44,023 nucleotides of DNA from Lachnospiraceae bacterium (GCA_016281555.1 JAEEIV010000086.1:1-44023), one strand, 5' to 3'; counted from the first letter of the stretch, positions 14,347 to 23,306 are shown. Numbers and translations are program-made. Notes: generated by a model from the sequence alone, not told the origin.

Positions 14347-15678
14347 TCACGATGCGCTGCCGGACCACTTCAGGCGGAGCCAGTTCCTGCCAGTTTTGAC
14401 GTTCCGGAAGAAGTCCTCATTTTGGCAAAGCGCCAGATACATCAAAAGTTCAATGAAGAACAGATACTCAAACTGAATGTTGTAGCCGAAGCCCTGGATG
14501 AACCAGACGAACAATAATACGCCGTACCGTACGTCCTTCCTGACGCCGCGAACGAAAAGCAGGGCCAGGAAGCCGTAATAGGCGAGGAAGCCGACGATCC
14601 CTCGGGACAGGAGGATGTTGACGACGTCGCTCTCCACCGCCCAGCTGGACAGCGTGGTATACCGGCCGTACATCAGAGTGATCGGATAACCGGAACAGCC
14701 GTAGCCGTAACCGAACAGGATCTTCAAGGGATCTCCCTCCGAAAACACCTTCCAGTAATCCGAATAATAGCCAAGATGCGCGCTCGTGCTGGCATCCTTT
14801 TCCGCGCCGAAGAACCGGCTTGCAAGGGATGCACTTACGTCCAGCACCTTCTGTCCGAGCCCGGTGGCAAACAGACCGGCGAAAAGGAGCAATGCCAGCG
14901 CGGCCAGGATCGCCAGCCGGTTCCGTCTGATCCGGTTCTTCATGCGGAACAGATTCGCAAAAAACACGATGACGGCAACGATGAGCACGCCGATCAATGC
15001 GGTCGAATTTCCGCAGATGAGCGCTGCGCCGAGAATGGCCGCGCGGATCAGCGGATGATCAAAGAGCATGTATCCCATCACGAGGACCGGTGCCAGGACC
15101 GCCGAATGCCACGTGAGCCCCGACGGGTAGAACACATAACTTCTGATGAACGTCGCATTCTCGACGAGATGCAGCGTCTTTACGAATACGAAGGCGTTCA
15201 GATCGAACTTGAAGACGGTGTAACAGACGGCCTGCAGAAACAGCCAGGCGATCTGTATGAGCGTCATTGCCTTCAGTGCCCGGATCACCACGCCGAATAC
15301 GTCGTAGTTTTCCTTCACAAGTTCCCGGATATATACCAGCGTGATGAACACCGGGATCTGCATGACGGCCAGCACGATCGCGCTCTTCTTGTAACTGTCC
15401 GGCATACCGCTTAAAAATGCGGAAACCGCCGACAGGAAGAGTTCCGCGAAAATGAAGATGACGAGCCAGTATTTCGGCAGGATGATCCGCTTTTTCTTGC
15501 AGAGCATGTATGCGGAAAAGAGCACCTGCAAAAGCAGCGAAAAATACTTTCCCTTGATCTGGAGCACGAACATCGACGAAGTGAGCACGATCAGGAAAAT
15601 GAAGACGCGCTCAATGACCGGCAAGGGTTTCTTTGCCGTACTCCGGTCTGTGAAGTTGTTCCGTAACGTCAGCGTCAT
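14347..15678 (-). CDS. Wzy-like polysaccharide polymerase (second in the locus)
   Basis: ATG 15678 overlaps the stop of the upstream glycosyltransferase (ATGA) and gives 443 residues. About eleven hydrophobic spans and one long external loop (about 300-370, with GYYSDYWKVFSEGDPLKILFGYGYG) match O-antigen polymerases. It probably joins the flipped repeat units outside the membrane. The sequence is unlike the Wzy-like 1 protein at 7626-8924, so the locus has two different members of this wide family; one may be the polymerase and the other a ligase-type enzyme. Polymerases are poorly conserved, so the call rests on topology and context. Confidence 0.75.
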   Translation of the reverse strand: MTLTLRNNFTDRSTAKKPLPVIERVFIFLIVLTSSMFVLQIKGKYFSLLLQVLFSAYMLCKKKRIILPKYWLVIFIFAELFLSAVSAFLSGMPDSYKKSAIVLAVMQIPVFITLVYIRELVKENYDVFGVVIRALKAMTLIQIAWLFLQAVCYTVFKFDLNAFVFVKTLHLVENATFIRSYVFYPSGLTWHSAVLAPVLVMGYMLFDHPLIRAAILGAALICGNSTALIGVLIVAVIVFFANLFRMKNRIRRNRLAILAALALLLFAGLFATGLGQKVLDVSASLASRFFGAEKDASTSAHLGYYSDYWKVFSEGDPLKILFGYGYGCSGYPITLMYGRYTTLSSWAVESDVVNILLSRGIVGFLAYYGFLALLFVRGVRKDVRYGVLLFVWFIQGFGYNIQFEYLFFIELLMYLALCQNEDFFRNVKTGRNWLRLKWSGSAS

Positions 15679-16583
15679 TTCGTATACTCTCTGCTGAAAA
15701 GAAGTCTGATCTTCATCGCGGTCCGGCGTGCGAAGATGCCGGGATGACGAAGCACCGCTCCCGCTTTTTCGGAAACCGATCCGTTCTGCCATTTCCGGTC
15801 AAAGAGCCTCGCATTTTCCAATATCTGGATGTCCTTCTCGGGAAACCACGGGATCTTTTTCAGGAGTTCCGCTGCTTTCATCGTGGATTCCCCCATCTTC
15901 AATACAGACTCTGAGAGATTCCTGCCGGTGAACCGGTGCACGTACAGCGGCGTTTCATTCAGTGAAAACCGCTTTCCCTGCTCCAAAAGAAGGAGCCAGA
16001 GAAACAGATCGTCCGCTCCGTTCTCGCGAAGCGCGCGGTCCGTCCATTCTTCCGGGATCAGGCCTTTTCGCAGCAGGCACTGGCCCGGCGACTTGATCAC
16101 GTTGTGCGAATAGAGGTAGACCTTCTCGTCATTGAGACGCAGCATTTCCGCCCGTTTCCGGTATCCCGGCATGCGGTTTCCGCTCTCATCCTCCATATAG
16201 TAATTCGAGACGGCCATCCCCGTGACTTCGCCGCAGTCGATCTGGCGGGTCAGAAATTCCGGGAGGATCTCGTCGTCCTGATCGAGAAACAGGATCCACT
16301 CTCCTTCTGCGCTCCGAAGTCCCTGCACCCTGGCTGCGTGAATACCGGAATTCTCCGGCATTTCGAGGACCCGAACCGTAAAACAGAACTCGCCTTCCGG
16401 AAGGATCACCCGTTCCTCCGGACTGTCATTGACGAGAATGAGCTCCACGCCGCCGTCCGGATGCGCCTTCAGAAACGTTTCCACCGCCCTTTCGAGATTC
16501 GAAAACAATGCCCCGAGGAACGCATTTCCCCGGTAAAACGGCGTGATCACTGAAATTGTATGCTCATTACCGCGCATTGTCAT
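15675..16583 (-). CDS. Glycosyltransferase family 2
   Basis: 302 residues. GT-A features: SVITPFYRGNAFLGALFSNL at the start, ILVNDSPEE near residue 50, SGIHAARVQGL near 80 and the metal-binding FLDQDDE near 99-105, a clear DxD-type motif. A later DDLFLWLLLLEQGKRF element is the usual catalytic-base region (ED/DD motif). It would extend the repeat unit. The start overlaps the previous GT4 gene by 17 bases and the stop overlaps the polymerase start by 4 bases, so translation is tightly coupled. Confidence 0.93.
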   Translation of the reverse strand: MTMRGNEHTISVITPFYRGNAFLGALFSNLERAVETFLKAHPDGGVELILVNDSPEERVILPEGEFCFTVRVLEMPENSGIHAARVQGLRSAEGEWILFLDQDDEILPEFLTRQIDCGEVTGMAVSNYYMEDESGNRMPGYRKRAEMLRLNDEKVYLYSHNVIKSPGQCLLRKGLIPEEWTDRALRENGADDLFLWLLLLEQGKRFSLNETPLYVHRFTGRNLSESVLKMGESTMKAAELLKKIPWFPEKDIQILENARLFDRKWQNGSVSEKAGAVLRHPGIFARRTAMKIRLLFSREYTK

Positions 16584-17766
16584 TCAACGTGCTTTCGTAG
16601 ATTTCCATCAGCTGTCTGTAATTCTCTTCCGGCTGATACTTTTCTTCGTAATCGGCCCGTGCCTTCCGCCCCATCTCCGCTGCCGTTTCCGGCTTCGCCC
16701 AAAGGGTGCGGATCGCTTCGATGAAGCCGTCCCGGTCACCAAGCGGCACCTTGAGCCCGTTCTCGCCGTGACGTATCGCCTCGCTTGAGAACCCGAGATC
16801 CGTGGCAATGACCGGCTTTCCGAGACTTTCCGCCTCGATCTCCACCATAGAGCAGCCCTCGTACCAGATCGACGGAAAGATCACGAACTCGGCCTGCTTC
16901 ACGATGTACAGACACTCTTCCCGCTCGACGAACCCGAGGTAATGAACGTTCGGCCGTTCTTTCGCAAACTCTGCGAACTCGTCTTCCAGCGGACCTCGTC
17001 CCATGACGACGAGCGGAACGTCCGTCACTTCCCCGAAGATCTGCATCAGCATCCGGATGCCTTTTTCCTCGCCGATCCTGCCGTAAAACACGGCAAAACG
17101 CTCCGGAAGAGTTCTCGGAGTACCGGCTGCGGACTGATTCAAAGGATCGATGACGAAATTGTACTTCTTCACCATCTTGCCTTCGTCAAAGCCGGCGGAT
17201 GTTAAAAGACGCATCTGCTCATCGTTCAGGCAGACGTACCGGTCGATCTGATCATAAAAACTTCTCCGCTTCCGGTGATACCGGAAGATCGCGGCCACGA
17301 TGAAACTCTGCAGGCCGGATCCCTTGAAACAGTGCTTCTTCCGCATCCGGAAGTAGTGCCCGTCCGCACATTCATTGCAAAGCTTCCCGTTACAAAGGGA
17401 GGTCGCTGCCGGACAGACGAACCTGGTATCGTGCAGGGTGGCAACCACCTTGCAGCCGCACTTCTTCGCCGCATAAAGGACCGACGGCGAGAGCAACGGA
17501 AAGAAGGTGTGCACGTGCACGAGATCCGGTTTTTCCTCCCGGATCAGTTTCCGGACGGCGGCGGCATGCTTAAATGACCATAGCATTCCGAAGGTGATCT
17601 TCAGTTTTCCGAACAGCCCTGCCCGGTCGAATTCGTCATTGGCGGCCGAATAACGCACGACCTCGTGTCCGTGGCTTTCGAGGAGCGCCGTTTCGCTCCG
17701 GAACACCACGTCGTCGCCGCTGGCGGATCCCTTCCGGTGGAAGTTGTGAATGACCAGGATCTTCAT
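16567..17766 (-). CDS. Glycosyltransferase family 4
   Basis: 399 residues with the GT-B fold. The N-terminal domain begins MKILVIHNFHRKGSASGDDVV, with the DLVHVHTFFPLLSP acceptor-side motif, and an unusual Cys-rich segment near 115-155 (CPAATSLCNGKLCNECADG). The C-terminal domain shows FYGRIGEEKGI, MGRGPLEDE and the E-x7-E region IWYEGCSMVEIEAESLGKPVIATD, the nucleotide-sugar site of family 4. Retaining sugar transfer to the growing repeat unit is expected. It overlaps the preceding gene by 4 bases (ATGA). The cysteine cluster occurs in a subset of GT4 proteins and may bind metal. Confidence 0.92.
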   Translation of the reverse strand: MKILVIHNFHRKGSASGDDVVFRSETALLESHGHEVVRYSAANDEFDRAGLFGKLKITFGMLWSFKHAAAVRKLIREEKPDLVHVHTFFPLLSPSVLYAAKKCGCKVVATLHDTRFVCPAATSLCNGKLCNECADGHYFRMRKKHCFKGSGLQSFIVAAIFRYHRKRRSFYDQIDRYVCLNDEQMRLLTSAGFDEGKMVKKYNFVIDPLNQSAAGTPRTLPERFAVFYGRIGEEKGIRMLMQIFGEVTDVPLVVMGRGPLEDEFAEFAKERPNVHYLGFVEREECLYIVKQAEFVIFPSIWYEGCSMVEIEAESLGKPVIATDLGFSSEAIRHGENGLKVPLGDRDGFIEAIRTLWAKPETAAEMGRKARADYEEKYQPEENYRQLMEIYESTLNDNAR

Positions 17767-19028
17767 CGTTCTCTGTCCGCTGCCGTACCGAGGAATACCT
17801 TTTCGTATTCACCGGCGATTTTCTCCCAGCTGTATTCTTCGCGGATCCGCTTCACGGAAGCTTCTCCGTATTGTTCGCGTTCTTCTTCCGTCAATGCCTC
17901 CGCCCGGCCGATCAGCGAAGAGAGATCCCCTTCGTCCAACGACCAGTACAAGGCCGCGTCCTCCGCCACCTCGCGGTTGAATTCCACATCGAAGAGCAGG
18001 TTCAGTTTCGTGCTTCCGAGTGCCTCGAGAAGCGACGGATTCGTGCCGCCGACGGAATGCCCGTGCAAATAGGCGTACGCCTCCTCCCGGACTTTTTTCA
18101 AAAGCGCCGGTTCGTACAGCGTGCCCGTGAAAACGATCCTAGGATCCTTCGAAAAATGCAGTTTTTCTTCGAGTTCCGCCCGGAACCGCTCGTTTCCGTT
18201 CGTGATGACCGCAAGTTTTTTCGGCGTTTCCGTCTTCATGAATTCGCGGATCATTGTCTCAAAATTGTTTTCCGGAACGAACCGCCCGACGATGAGATAA
18301 TATTCCTTCGGCCGTAAGCCGTTCTTATTCATCCATTCCCGGAACGCCGGGTCATCGTTTCCGATGCCGGACGGTTCCGGATCGGAGCCGTAGGCAATGA
18401 ACGCCGTTTCCGGCAGATACTTCCGGTAGGTTTCCTGCACGTACCGCTCGATCCCGCGCGAATCGCAGATCACGAGGTCCGCCTCGCGCACCATCTGCTC
18501 TTCCGACCGTTTCCAGTAGGCTCTGACCGGCGCGCTCCATTTGGAACGCTTCCATTCGTGACCGTCCGGATTTAAGAAAAACCGGCCGCCGACTTTTCGT
18601 ACTTTCCGCTTCAATCCTTTGATGAACGGGCCGATCCGGCAGGTCATCACATAGAAGACCGGTGACTCGAGCCCGTGCTGTTTCGCAAACCGGATCGCGG
18701 CAGCAAACGCCTTCCGGTCGTACAGCACCGCGACGGCGGGGCCGATCTTCGGAACGCTGAATTTGACGACGTCCGCATTGTGATAGCGGAAGCGGACGAC
18801 GTTTCCCTTCCGGTCCCGTTCTTCCTGCGAAACGCCGGACAGTTTCGACTCGTCCATCGCCCCGTCACCGGACGCCTTGCAGGCCACGTGATAATGCAGC
18901 CCCTCCGCGTTCTCGTGGCAGGCCGTCAGATGATCCACGAACGTCTCATACCCGCCGTATTGTCCGACGGACTTTGCGCCGATGAGAAACACGTGCCGCG
19001 GTTCTTTTTTGATCTCTTCGTTCTGCAT
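17763..19028 (-). CDS. DUF1972-type glycosyltransferase (Cps2T-like rhamnosyltransferase family)
   Basis: ATG 19028 is preferred to the TTG just before it; 421 residues. The N-terminal signature GAKSVGQYGGYETFVDHL is that of the DUF1972 domain that precedes a GT-B C-terminal half in Cps2T/RfbF-like beta-1,4-rhamnosyltransferases. The C-terminal part has YYLIVGRFVPENNFETMI, VFTGTLYE and HGHSVGGTNPSLLEALGS, the donor site. In known pathways such enzymes add the second sugar, often rhamnose, to the lipid-linked first sugar; here that is inferred. It follows the chain-length gene by 4 bases. Confidence 0.88.
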   Translation of the reverse strand: MQNEEIKKEPRHVFLIGAKSVGQYGGYETFVDHLTACHENAEGLHYHVACKASGDGAMDESKLSGVSQEERDRKGNVVRFRYHNADVVKFSVPKIGPAVAVLYDRKAFAAAIRFAKQHGLESPVFYVMTCRIGPFIKGLKRKVRKVGGRFFLNPDGHEWKRSKWSAPVRAYWKRSEEQMVREADLVICDSRGIERYVQETYRKYLPETAFIAYGSDPEPSGIGNDDPAFREWMNKNGLRPKEYYLIVGRFVPENNFETMIREFMKTETPKKLAVITNGNERFRAELEEKLHFSKDPRIVFTGTLYEPALLKKVREEAYAYLHGHSVGGTNPSLLEALGSTKLNLLFDVEFNREVAEDAALYWSLDEGDLSSLIGRAEALTEEEREQYGEASVKRIREEYSWEKIAGEYEKVFLGTAADRER

Positions 19029-19032
19029 CAAA

Positions 19033-19992
19033 TCAGCTCTTCAGAAGCACCGTGCCGAGCACCTTCTTTCCGGAGGTCCGGATGCCGTTCAGGTCTTTCT
19101 GCAATGCTTCGCACTTCGACACTTTCAAGTGCCGGATCAGCACCACGCCGTCGACTCCGGCGATCTTCCGGTTCAGCTCGAGGTCGTTGCTGAGATCTTC
19201 TTCCGCCACGACGTTCGTGCCGTTCTTCGTAAGTTCATTGCCGAGTTTTTCGGCAAAGGCTTTCGCCTCGCCGTCTGCGCCTTCATACGAAAGACACACC
19301 GACTGATACGGCCGGCCGTCCTCCGCAGCGCTGAGCCGGTCGCGAACCTTGGCAATGCCGTCCGTTTCAGACAGCGCTTTTTCTCCGACGGTGGCGAAAA
19401 GCGGCAGATCGAAATACTCCCGGATCTCTTCTTCCGTCTTGATCTTATCGCTCAGCACGTAGGCAAATCCGAAGATCGCAAGGAATCCGACAAGACCGAG
19501 CGCCGCCCCGATCAATGCCCATTTCGGCTGGATCCAGCGAACGCTCTTCGCTTCCGGGGTTTCTTCCTTTTCCGTGCTGATCAAAGCGGTGTAGTAGGCC
19601 TTTTCTGCGGTCGACATGTTCGTCGTGCACTTTTCGATCGCAGAGTTGATCTTGACCATCCGGTCAATGACCTCCTGATGGGCATCGGAATACTCCTGAC
19701 CTTCCCACTTGGGATCAGCAAGTTCGCGGCTGACCGCAATGTACTGCTCGTTCAGCCATTTGTAATTCGACGCCGAAGATTCCGCATGCTCCGCTTCGGC
19801 AGCGGTCAGCACGGATTTCAGGGAATTCAGCGTTTCCGCTGAGGAAGCGCTCGCTCCGGAGGCTTTTCCGGCCTTGTACACCCCGTAAAAGTTCAGCGCG
19901 AGCGCGCCGGCGATCACGAAGCAAAGGGCAACCGGCCACTTCTTCAAAAGTGTCGCAAATAAATCTTTCAGATAGATCACTCGTTCTTTCAT
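19033..19992 (-). CDS. Chain-length (Wzz-type) protein with decayed BY-kinase-like domain
   Basis: ATG 19992 (GGGAGACGG upstream) gives 319 residues. Two membrane spans, about 20-38 and 160-182, flank a helical external region, the layout of polysaccharide co-polymerases. After the second span comes a cytoplasmic part of about 130 residues that follows the outline of a BY-kinase: EEEIREYFDLPLFATVG at its start, a position where the P-loop should be but reads GADGEAKA, and a final DGVVLIRHLKVSKCEALQ...VLGTVLLKS like the end of CpsD/Wzc. The P-loop lysine-serine/threonine pair and a tyrosine-rich tail are missing, so it is probably not an active kinase. It is the first gene of operon B. Confidence 0.8.
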   Translation of the reverse strand: MKERVIYLKDLFATLLKKWPVALCFVIAGALALNFYGVYKAGKASGASASSAETLNSLKSVLTAAEAEHAESSASNYKWLNEQYIAVSRELADPKWEGQEYSDAHQEVIDRMVKINSAIEKCTTNMSTAEKAYYTALISTEKEETPEAKSVRWIQPKWALIGAALGLVGFLAIFGFAYVLSDKIKTEEEIREYFDLPLFATVGEKALSETDGIAKVRDRLSAAEDGRPYQSVCLSYEGADGEAKAFAEKLGNELTKNGTNVVAEEDLSNDLELNRKIAGVDGVVLIRHLKVSKCEALQKDLNGIRTSGKKVLGTVLLKS

Positions 19993-20089
19993 ACCGTCTC
20001 CCTTGGGCAAAAAAGCCCTCAGTGTTTTCGCGCCCGCACCGCCGTCAAACCGACGCCCGGGATCCGGGCACTCTATCACTAGATAAAAT

Positions 20090-20118
20090 ATAATACCACA
20101 ATCGCCCGCGCTTGTAAA
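20090..20118 (-). promoter_or_regulatory. Main promoter of polysaccharide operon B
   Basis: Minus strand TTTACA (20118-20113), 17-base spacer, TATTAT (20095-20090). It drives about 14 kb (thirteen genes). The roughly 90-base leader contains a GCCCGG-ATC-CCGGGC hairpin (20054-20068) and a GGGC-TTTTTT-GCCC element just before the ribosome site. Confidence 0.8.
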
Positions 20119-20155
20119 TAAGAAAAGACAGGGCGGGATCTTCTCCCGTCCTGTC
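20119..20155 (-). terminator. Rho-independent terminator between polysaccharide operons A and B
   Basis: Minus strand GACAGGACGGGA-GAAGA-TCCCGCCCTGTC (one mismatch) followed by TTTTCTTATTT, 26 bases past the stop of the TagB-like gene. It separates operon A from operon B. Confidence 0.9.
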
Positions 20156-20181
20156 CGGCCATTTGATTCTTTTTGCTGCGG

Positions 20182-21444
20182 TCACACCGGAAACGTTCCG
20201 CGATGATCGTTCTCCAAAAAGTCGAGGATCCTTGAAGCGCTGTGTTCATATTCCTTCCGGATCGCTGACAAAAGCGCTTTCCTGTCTTCCTTTCCGGCAT
20301 CCTCTCCCGCAAGCAGACGGTCGGTCTCTTTCTCCGCTTCCGCCCAGGTTTTCGGATAATACAGCAGCTTCGTCATCGAGGTAAACGGCTCATAGAGCGG
20401 TGATCCCGGGAGGTCCTTCAAGTAAAGGATCGGGATCCCGTACAAAAACGCATTCACGATGATCGACGAAAAATCCGTGAGCAGAACGTCGGTCTCGGTA
20501 AGCGTGTCGTTGACGTCCGCATTGGCGTCGATCAGGATCCCTGCCTCGCGGTAGCGCTGTAAAAGATCCGCCATCTCTTCTTCCGTCATCTTCTTTTCTT
20601 TGACGGCATTTTCGTACAACAAAGGATGCGGGCGGAAAATGAGCCGGACGTCCGGATGGCGCTTCACAAACCCGAGCACGTCTTCCCTGTAGTCATAAAA
20701 CGACGTTCCGCCGTAATGGTCCGCTTCCGTCCAGCGCGGGGTCCAGAGCACCGTCAGAGGATACTCTTTTCCGTGAACTGAGCCGGATTCCGCCGAAGCT
20801 TCCAGCGAGGGATATCCCTCATAGACCGTGCGTGGACAGCCGTAAGCCTTCATCTGCACGCATTGCTCTTTCGAGGGTGCGAACGTGAGATACGAATACC
20901 GGAAAAACGGCGTTTGATAATAGGATTTCGGCTCATGAAGCAGGTCGAAACAATAGGGAATGTAGACCGTTTTCGAATGCTTCAGAACGGACTTCGCGTG
21001 CAGCCGTTTCGGCAGATAGAGTTCCCAGCAGCGCTGGAAAATCACATAGTCAAAGTTCTGTTCCGGAAGCTTCTCAAATTCCAGACCGAGCGTTTCGGTC
21101 GTCAGGATGCGCTCCTTCGGACAGCGATGCTCAAAGTAGGACAGTTCCTCCCCGTATTCCTTCAGTCCGCCTTTCACGAGATCGAAAGAAGGGACCGCGA
21201 TGAGGAAGGGATCGAACCTCGCGTCACCGAGCATGGCTTCAAACACGGGCGCATTCTTGTTCCAGACTTCCGGCATCTGGGCAATGAACCCCACCCGGAT
21301 CTTTCCTTCCTTGCGCTCCGCGCGGTCGAATGCGGCAATGAGTTTTTTCGCTTCCGCCTTTTCCTTCACCGCAACGGCCGCGCGCCCGGGCGCGGATTTT
21401 TTGACTCCGGCAATGAATTTTCCCGCAATTTGACGAATGCTCAC
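20182..21444 (-). CDS. CDP-glycerol glycerophosphotransferase family protein (TagB/TagF-like)
   Basis: GTG 21444 is chosen because it overlaps the upstream stop (GTGA) and has AAAGGA 9 bases before it; 420 residues. The C-terminal catalytic half shows TVLWTPRWTE (about 245), LIFRPHPLLY with the catalytic His-Pro-His pattern, and DVLLTDFSSIIVNAFLYGIP, all hallmarks of TagB/TagF enzymes that move glycerol- or ribitol-phosphate from a CDP carrier. The sequence ends after the domain, without the long N-terminal extension of TagF polymerases. It most likely adds a phosphopolyol to the glycan made by this locus; the donor-making genes (tagD/tarI type) are absent. Confidence 0.88.
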   Translation of the reverse strand: MSIRQIAGKFIAGVKKSAPGRAAVAVKEKAEAKKLIAAFDRAERKEGKIRVGFIAQMPEVWNKNAPVFEAMLGDARFDPFLIAVPSFDLVKGGLKEYGEELSYFEHRCPKERILTTETLGLEFEKLPEQNFDYVIFQRCWELYLPKRLHAKSVLKHSKTVYIPYCFDLLHEPKSYYQTPFFRYSYLTFAPSKEQCVQMKAYGCPRTVYEGYPSLEASAESGSVHGKEYPLTVLWTPRWTEADHYGGTSFYDYREDVLGFVKRHPDVRLIFRPHPLLYENAVKEKKMTEEEMADLLQRYREAGILIDANADVNDTLTETDVLLTDFSSIIVNAFLYGIPILYLKDLPGSPLYEPFTSMTKLLYYPKTWAEAEKETDRLLAGEDAGKEDRKALLSAIRKEYEHSASRILDFLENDHRGTFPV

Positions 21445-22421
21445 TCTGTCCGTCCTTTCTTCCGCTTTTCCGCCAGCCGGAAGCAGAACCGGTCCACGCC
21501 CATCCGGAAAAGAAGCACGTAACACCCCGCCGTCCGCAAGAACCGCGGTTTTCCGGAAGAGAGCGCCCCCAAAACGTCGTGCGGATAGGCCCGGGAACTC
21601 TTCAGGTATTTCCCGCAGGTCTCCTCACGGATCATTGCCCGGTTTTTTATGAGCGCCTTCATCGGCCGGTACATTCTCGAACGCGCCGCTGCCCGCATGA
21701 CGAAGGGACCGGAGTCGTTCATCACGTCCTGATAGATCATAAGTTCCGTAAGGTCGAGTTCGACGTTTTCCGAGCCGTGCATGATGCTGCCCGACCGCTG
21801 GCGGTAAGCGAAGGTGACCTGATCGTCGTACGCCCATTTCGCGCCTTTTCCGAGGCTGAATTCCAGTCCGGTATCGTCCGCAAACCGGTTCAGAAGACTG
21901 TCCGGGGAAACCCTCCGGAACACGAAACAGGAAATGTGCAGATAATGCGCGCTGAAGTATTGCGCCGGGGACAGACGCAAAGGGAGGACCGTCTCCTTTT
22001 TCCCGTCGTCATACACTTTTTCATAGCCGGAAACGTAGGCAGCATACTCCGGATTCTTGTCCAAAAATTCCACTGCAGTGCAGATCTTGTCCGGATCCGT
22101 GAAGTAGTCGTCCCCGGAAAGGATCAGAGTGTAGTCTCCCGTCGCCGTCGCAAGCGCTCTCTTGATATTGTCCGAAACGCGAAGGCTGGGAATGATGCCG
22201 TCGTTTTTCTCGGGACGATTCATAACGTAGAAGCTGACGGGGCACCGGTTTGCCAATTTTTCCGGCAGTTCGGCCAGGTATTCCTGACTCCCGTCGGTCG
22301 AGCCGTCGTCACCGATGATGATCTCGAGATCGGAAAACGACTGCCCGGTGACGCTTCGGATCGCCTCCCCAAGATACTCCCGCTCATTGTATGAAATAAT
22401 AATGACGCTGACTCTGGGCAT
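21441..22421 (-). CDS. Glycosyltransferase family 2
   Basis: ATG 22421 with GGGAGAGAGG directly before it gives 326 residues. GT-A features are strong: RVSVIIISYNEREYLGEAIRSVTGQSFSDLEIIIGDDGSTDGS at the start (donor site with DDGSTDG), DNIKRALATATGDYTLILSGDDYF with the metal-binding SGDD, and KWAYDDQVTFAYR as the catalytic-base region. First gene of operon A, translationally coupled to the TagB-like gene. Together they probably decorate or link the polymer. Confidence 0.93.
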   Translation of the reverse strand: MPRVSVIIISYNEREYLGEAIRSVTGQSFSDLEIIIGDDGSTDGSQEYLAELPEKLANRCPVSFYVMNRPEKNDGIIPSLRVSDNIKRALATATGDYTLILSGDDYFTDPDKICTAVEFLDKNPEYAAYVSGYEKVYDDGKKETVLPLRLSPAQYFSAHYLHISCFVFRRVSPDSLLNRFADDTGLEFSLGKGAKWAYDDQVTFAYRQRSGSIMHGSENVELDLTELMIYQDVMNDSGPFVMRAAARSRMYRPMKALIKNRAMIREETCGKYLKSSRAYPHDVLGALSSGKPRFLRTAGCYVLLFRMGVDRFCFRLAEKRKKGRTE

Positions 22422-22479
22422 CCTCTCTCCCGTCCCGTTCGTTTCGTTTGCTTTGACCGGCACCTGCCGTATCGGTCTT

Positions 22480-22508
22480 ATTATACAACATTGTGCAACC
22501 TCGGTCAA
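22480..22508 (-). promoter_or_regulatory. Promoter of polysaccharide operon A
   Basis: Minus strand TTGACC (22508-22503), 17-base spacer, TATAAT (22485-22480). It diverges from the promoter at 22535-22563. Confidence 0.88.
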
Positions 22509-22534
22509 AACGTTTTTTCCGATAAGGAAAAACA

Positions 22535-22563
22535 TTGACAAATATAGGTTTCAATGATATCTT
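22535..22563 (+). promoter_or_regulatory. Promoter of the membrane protein gene at 22613
   Basis: TTGACA (22535-22540), 17-base spacer, TATCTT (22558-22563) with TG at the extended -10 position. Confidence 0.8.
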
Positions 22564-22612
22564 GAAATAGTAGGGGTGGCATATCCCCGAACTCACGGGA
22601 AGGAGACCTGTC

Positions 22613-23284
22613 ATGAGTAAAAACGGCTTTACGAAAACGCTTGCGAAAATCGAAGATTGGTTTGACAAACCGAAGCACATGAAGGTGCTGATCCTTTTTG
22701 CCCTCGCTTTTTATCTGCTCGGATTCATCGTCTATGAGTCGGCCGTGCAATGGCAGATCGGGACGGAAGTCATTGCCCTTCCTGCGATCATTGCCCTCGT
22801 AGCGGCGGTATTTCTGGGTCAGAAAATCGGTTCGCTCGTCTACGGCGGCGGTCTGGCGCTGCTCGCCGCTGCGCACGTCGCGTCGATCTTCAGTCCCGGA
22901 GTCCAGTGGGCGAATGAGCCGGTCGGAAGCGCTCTCATCATTGCAGTGGCTTCCATTCTGGCGCTCCTGCTTCTTGCCTCGGCACTCTACTATTTCCTGA
23001 AAGGAAAGCTGATCGGCTCGATTCCGAAAATGATCATTTCCGTCGTTGCCTGTCTTCTTATGGTCGTGACGCTGATCGTTCGTCTCGGTGCCCTTTTCGA
23101 GGGACACGACACATGGGATTCCGATTCGATCCAGCATGCGGGGACCGTACTGATCACCTTCGGTGCCGCCGCCATGGTCTTTGTCTGGCTGTCGACTGCG
23201 TTCTTCGTTCCTTTCCGTAAAGAAGAGCCTGAAACGGTTGAGGAGACTCCGGTCGAACCTGAGACAGCACGCGAACAAGGTTGA
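22613..23284 (+). CDS. Uncharacterised five- to six-span membrane protein
   Basis: 223 residues. AAGGAG 8 bases before ATG fixes the start. A cytoplasmic amphipathic N-terminus (about 1-24) is followed by hydrophobic spans near 25-42, 52-70, 75-93, 107-128, 137-157 and 175-198, and a tail of about 20 residues made almost only of E, P, T and V. I do not recognise a family. It is a single-gene unit with a strong promoter and a strong terminator, facing away from polysaccharide operon A; no functional link is shown beyond the shared intergenic region. Confidence 0.88.
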   Translation: MSKNGFTKTLAKIEDWFDKPKHMKVLILFALAFYLLGFIVYESAVQWQIGTEVIALPAIIALVAAVFLGQKIGSLVYGGGLALLAAAHVASIFSPGVQWANEPVGSALIIAVASILALLLLASALYYFLKGKLIGSIPKMIISVVACLLMVVTLIVRLGALFEGHDTWDSDSIQHAGTVLITFGAAAMVFVWLSTAFFVPFRKEEPETVEETPVEPETAREQG

Positions 23285-23306
23285 TTTGAATGAATTGAAA
23301 GTTTTT

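Noticed and set aside
22422-22612. Possible riboswitch between the divergent genes at 22421 and 22613
   Set aside because: Both leaders are short (about 50 to 60 bases) and I see no conserved riboswitch core or terminator/antiterminator pair.
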